Positions 13,359 through 14,607 of a stretch of DNA of 14,607 bases are shown here, piece after piece (positions within the stretch are counted from its first letter, which is position 1; each line of letters begins with the position of its first letter). The position numbers and the translations under genes were made by a program. This DNA is from Candidatus Peregrinibacteria bacterium (GTDB lineage: Bacteria > Patescibacteriota > Gracilibacteria > Peribacterales > Peribacteraceae). The stretch spans positions 1 through 14,607 of the forward strand of contig JACQCJ010000040.1 in assembly GCA_016201685.1 (NCBI GenBank), given 5' to 3'. Below the pieces are notes generated by a model. The model was not told the DNA's origin. It saw nothing but the letters and a program-made list of their open reading frames with translations, and searched no databases.

Positions 13359-13469
13359 CATGTCACCCCGAGCGGAGTCGAGGGGCGACATGCGTCTCTC
13401 TGCAAGTATTTTTTTCATTGTATGGAAGCCATTCCTTCGTGTCATGGTTCGACTCCGCTCACCATGACA
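13359..13469. repeat. Composite palindromic repeat R5
   Basis: There are two hairpins: 13359-13392 (CATGTC, CCCC ... GGGG, GACATG) and 13440-13469 (TGTCATGGT ... ACCATGACA). GAGCGGAGTCGA (13370-13381) in the first is exactly inverted in the second (13449-13460), so the whole unit is also a large inverted repeat. GAGCGGAGTCGA palindromes are common dispersed repeats in many bacteria. It fills most of the gap between the PolX gene and the tRNA. Confidence 0.7.
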
Positions 13470-13509
13470 ACTCTTTGCTGTTTATGAAACTGCTTCTACT
13501 ATTCCCTCT

Positions 13510-13600
13510 GGTGGGATGGCCGAGTGGTCGAAGGCGCGCGACTCGAAATCGCGTAACCCCCACAAGGGGTTCGAGGGTTCGAATCCCTCTCCCACCGCCA
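13510..13600 (+). tRNA. tRNA-Ser (anticodon CGA), CCA encoded
   Basis: A full class II cloverleaf: acceptor GGTGGGA pairs with TCCCACC, discriminator G, and CCA is encoded. The anticodon stem is CGCGA/TCGCG with loop CTCGAAA, so the anticodon is CGA, reading UCG serine codons. The long variable arm (CCCC..GGGG) and T-arm GAGGG-TTCGAAT-CCCTC fit tRNA-Ser. The GIY-YIG gene begins 42 bp after it. Confidence 0.95.
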
Positions 13601-13602
13601 TT

Positions 13603-13622
13603 CTGCTTCGCAAGCTACGCAG
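13603..13622. repeat. Left inverted repeat of the GIY-YIG cassette (R6)
   Basis: CTGCTTCGCAAGCTACGCAG begins 3 bp after the tRNA CCA. It matches the reverse complement of 13901-13920 at 17 of 20 positions and is itself nearly palindromic. Confidence 0.65.
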
Positions 13623-13641
13623 AATTGGCTACCGTAGGAGC

Positions 13642-13920
13642 ATGTATCACGTCTACCTCCTCAGAAGCATCAAGAATCCGGTGATGACCTACGTAGGATT
13701 TACTACGAAAGATGTCCGTGCGCGCATGGATGAACATAATCGCGGCCTTACGAAAACAACTGCACCACAGGTACCGTGGCAAATCGAAGTAGTTGTAACA
13801 TTTAATGATCGTCAACGAGCAGAAGAATTTGAAAGATATTTGAAAGCAGGATCGGGCTATGCTTTTGCAAAAAGACACTTCTGGTCCATGAATCTTGGGT
13901 CTACGAAGCTTGCGAAGTAG
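13642..13920 (+). CDS. GIY-YIG nuclease domain protein (92 aa)
   Basis: This is a small single-domain GIY-YIG protein of the UvrC-N-terminal-like / YhbQ (COG2827) type. The first motif is VYLL (4-7) with YVGF (17-20). Arg26/Arg28 and HN (32-33) follow, with PW at 45-46. The FERYLKAGSGYAFAKRHF segment (63-80) carries the probable metal-binding Glu64. Such proteins are DNA-cutting enzymes, though the targets of this subfamily are largely unknown. The start chosen is the ATG giving MYHVYLLRS. The open frame upstream runs through the tRNA and is not coding. GGAG lies only one base before the ATG, too close for a good ribosome site. Left and right inverted repeats enclose the gene, the right one forming its last codons (LAK and stop), so the gene looks like a compact mobile cassette beside a tRNA. 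Confidence 0.88.
   Translation: MYHVYLLRSIKNPVMTYVGFTTKDVRARMDEHNRGLTKTTAPQVPWQIEVVVTFNDRQRAEEFERYLKAGSGYAFAKRHFWSMNLGSTKLAK
13901..13920. repeat. Right inverted repeat of the GIY-YIG cassette (R6)
   Basis: CTACGAAGCTTGCGAAGTAG is nearly palindromic and includes the stop codon of the nuclease gene. It pairs with the copy at 13603-13622. Confidence 0.65.
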
Positions 13921-14002
13921 ACCGCAAGATGAAGAAATTTCACTTGCTTCGATCCTTCTGATCCCTAGAATCGCTCTGTTTTATCCATTTTACCCCATTT
14001 CT

Positions 14003-14173
14003 ATGAGTTACGTCGTCGCCTCAGCGCTCAAGGAACTGCTCAAGAAGCACGGCATGATGACCGCCGGTGATTTCCCGGAGGCCGCATCCGCCTACCTCGA
14101 GGGGGCAGTGAAGTTGGCCGCCAAGCGCGCCAAGGACAACGGTCGCGTCACGGTCCGCGGATACGATTTGTGA
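14003..14173 (+). CDS. Bacterial histone-fold protein (56 aa)
   Basis: This is a small basic protein with the helix-loop-helix order of a minimal histone fold. Helix 1 is VVASALKELLKKHG (4-17), loop MMTAG, a long helix 2 at about 23-47 (DFPEAASAYLEGAVKLAAKRAKDNG), then GRVT with the Arg48/Thr50 pair typical of histone loop 2, and a short final helix VRGYDL. This matches the bacterial histones related to Bdellovibrio Bd0055, which also have a shortened third helix, and differs from HU. It likely dimerises and binds or bends chromosomal DNA. The frame is open to 13895, but the ATG at 14003 fits the family length. It is monocistronic, with a strong terminator 14 bp after the stop. No Shine-Dalgarno site; the bases before the ATG are pyrimidine-rich (CCCCATTTCT). 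Confidence 0.82.
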   Translation: MSYVVASALKELLKKHGMMTAGDFPEAASAYLEGAVKLAAKRAKDNGRVTVRGYDL

Positions 14174-14186
14174 ATCTGCGTATGGG

Positions 14187-14217
14187 AGCGCTTCGCGAAT
14201 GCGGGGCGCTTTTTTTG
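14187..14217 (+). terminator. Rho-independent terminator of the histone gene
   Basis: A 10-bp stem (with two G-T pairs) from AGCGCTTCGC to GCGGGGCGCT with loop GAAT, followed by seven T (14210-14216). Confidence 0.85.
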
Positions 14218-14281
14218 TGCCACCCGCAGATGCTGCTTCCAGATGTGGTGCACGATATTTTGAGTGTGAGCTGGCGTAGCT

Positions 14282-14425
14282 TCATTTTCTCTGCGCCTCC
14301 CGGCCCGTTGCTCTCAATACCGCGGTGCTCGCGCGCAGCGCCTGCATCTCGAAGACTGCCGTCGCGAACAGGATCACGATGATCGCGCAGAAAAGGATCG
14401 CCGTCGTTTTGTTGTTCGTGGGCAT
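14282..14425 (-). CDS. Small single-pass membrane protein (47 aa)
   Basis: Starts MPTNNKTTAILFCAIIVILF: a short polar N-terminus, one membrane helix at about 9-25 (AILFCAIIVILFATAVF), then a basic helical tail (MQALRASTAVLRATGREAQRK), so the tail is probably cytoplasmic. I recognise no family. A plausible near-leaderless promoter (14462-14435) precedes it. It converges with the histone gene across that gene's terminator. Short length keeps confidence modest. Confidence 0.5.
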   Translation of the reverse strand: MPTNNKTTAILFCAIIVILFATAVFEMQALRASTAVLRATGREAQRK

Positions 14426-14433
14426 GCGCAAAG

Positions 14434-14471
14434 CAGTGTACAGTGAACAACGGTTCAGTGAACAGTGACAG
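14434..14471. repeat. CAGTGAACA direct repeats
   Basis: CAGTGAACA occurs at 14441-14449 and 14456-14464, flanked by partial copies (CAGTGTACA, CAGTGACAG). It overlaps the proposed promoter of the 47-aa gene. Confidence 0.45.
14435..14462 (-). promoter_or_regulatory. Possible promoter of the 47-aa membrane protein
   Basis: Minus strand: TTCACT (14462-14457), a 16-nt spacer, TACACT (14440-14435), nine bases to the ATG at 14425. Each hexamer matches 4 of 6. Confidence 0.3.
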
Positions 14472-14487
14472 TCTTCTCCCATACAAG

Positions 14488-14566
14488 ATGAGCATAAAGC
14501 GTACACCACATTCTCATGCAAATGAGCATGAATAAAGATGGCTGATTATCATGCGAGATGAGCATG
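14488..14566. repeat. ATGAGCAT iterons with palindromic flanks
   Basis: ATGAGCAT recurs at 14488, 14522 and 14558, spaced 34 and 36 bases. The last two are each preceded by TCATGC (TCATGC..GAGCATG), making small palindromes. No gene is evident here; AAGGAGG at about 14569-14575 looks like a Shine-Dalgarno site without a start codon at the right distance. Confidence 0.4.
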
Positions 14567-14579
14567 GAAAGGAGGCAGA

Positions 14580-14607
14580 ACGCCGCTCATTTCCGTGAGC
14601 CGTTTTT
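14580..14607 (+). terminator. Terminator-like hairpin at the window edge
   Basis: CGCTCA (in GCCGCTCATTTCC) pairs with TGAGC(C)G, followed by five T at the window end. The stem has a mismatch, and the T-run may continue beyond the window. Confidence 0.4.

Noticed and set aside
12150..13445. 431-residue minus-strand open frame opposite the PolX gene
   Set aside because: The plus strand has a clear PolX protein with all motifs; the antisense frame has no family features and arises from GC-rich codon bias.
13516..13641. N-terminal extension of the GIY-YIG protein
   Set aside because: The upstream frame is the tRNA-Ser gene itself; the family starts at MYHVYLLRS.
14488..14535. 15-codon peptide starting at 14488 as a gene
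   Set aside because: Too short, lies in repeated ATGAGCAT sequence and lacks independent support; mentioned only as a possibility.
1..14607. CRISPR array, prophage or toxin-antitoxin system
   Set aside because: No regularly spaced identical repeats with unique spacers, no phage structural or integrase genes, and no recognisable toxin pair.

Overview
The window reads as chromosomal sequence from a compact bacterial genome, about 55-60% GC by eye, with a standard genetic code: TGA closes guaA, gatB, efp and the PolX gene at the family-expected ends. Dense packing, tail-to-tail gene overlaps, almost no Shine-Dalgarno sites, start codons sitting almost on the promoter -10 box, many small hairpin repeats and a GIY-YIG cassette next to a tRNA suggest a Patescibacteria/CPR-type organism (Peribacteria/Peregrinibacteria would fit). 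That placement is an inference, not a proof.

Left part (1-5072): an unrecognised AT-rich small gene; a long-form, eukaryote-like GMP synthase that lacks about 44 conserved residues where a short repeat lies; the same repeat again directly after guaA, where it replaces the 5' part of an ECF sigma factor gene; then a membrane FecR/DUF5667-like protein that probably partners the sigma factor; then a 231-bp MITE-like inverted-repeat element.

Middle (5073-10389): elongation factor P with an unusual loop; a 161-residue AT-rich unknown gene behind a near-consensus promoter; gatB on the minus strand; two divergent ECF-like sigma factors in tandem. The second overlaps a convergent peptide deformylase gene. 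The first is followed by a decayed 3' relic of a deformylase gene. A DEDDh 3'-5' exonuclease follows, beyond a 125-bp repeat hairpin.

Right part (10395-14607): a 572-residue unknown protein with a coiled coil; a PolX DNA polymerase without a PHP domain; a composite palindromic repeat; tRNA-Ser(CGA); a GIY-YIG nuclease cassette bounded by an inverted repeat; a 56-residue bacterial histone-fold protein with a strong terminator; a 47-residue membrane miniprotein; and a stretch of short iterated palindromes at the window end.

The most notable signals are the -10-to-start geometry, which points to leaderless or near-leaderless mRNAs for about nine genes and puts the deformylase start on an ATC codon; the bacterial histone; the repeat found at the damaged sites of both guaA and the sigma gene; and the sigma/deformylase relic duplication.
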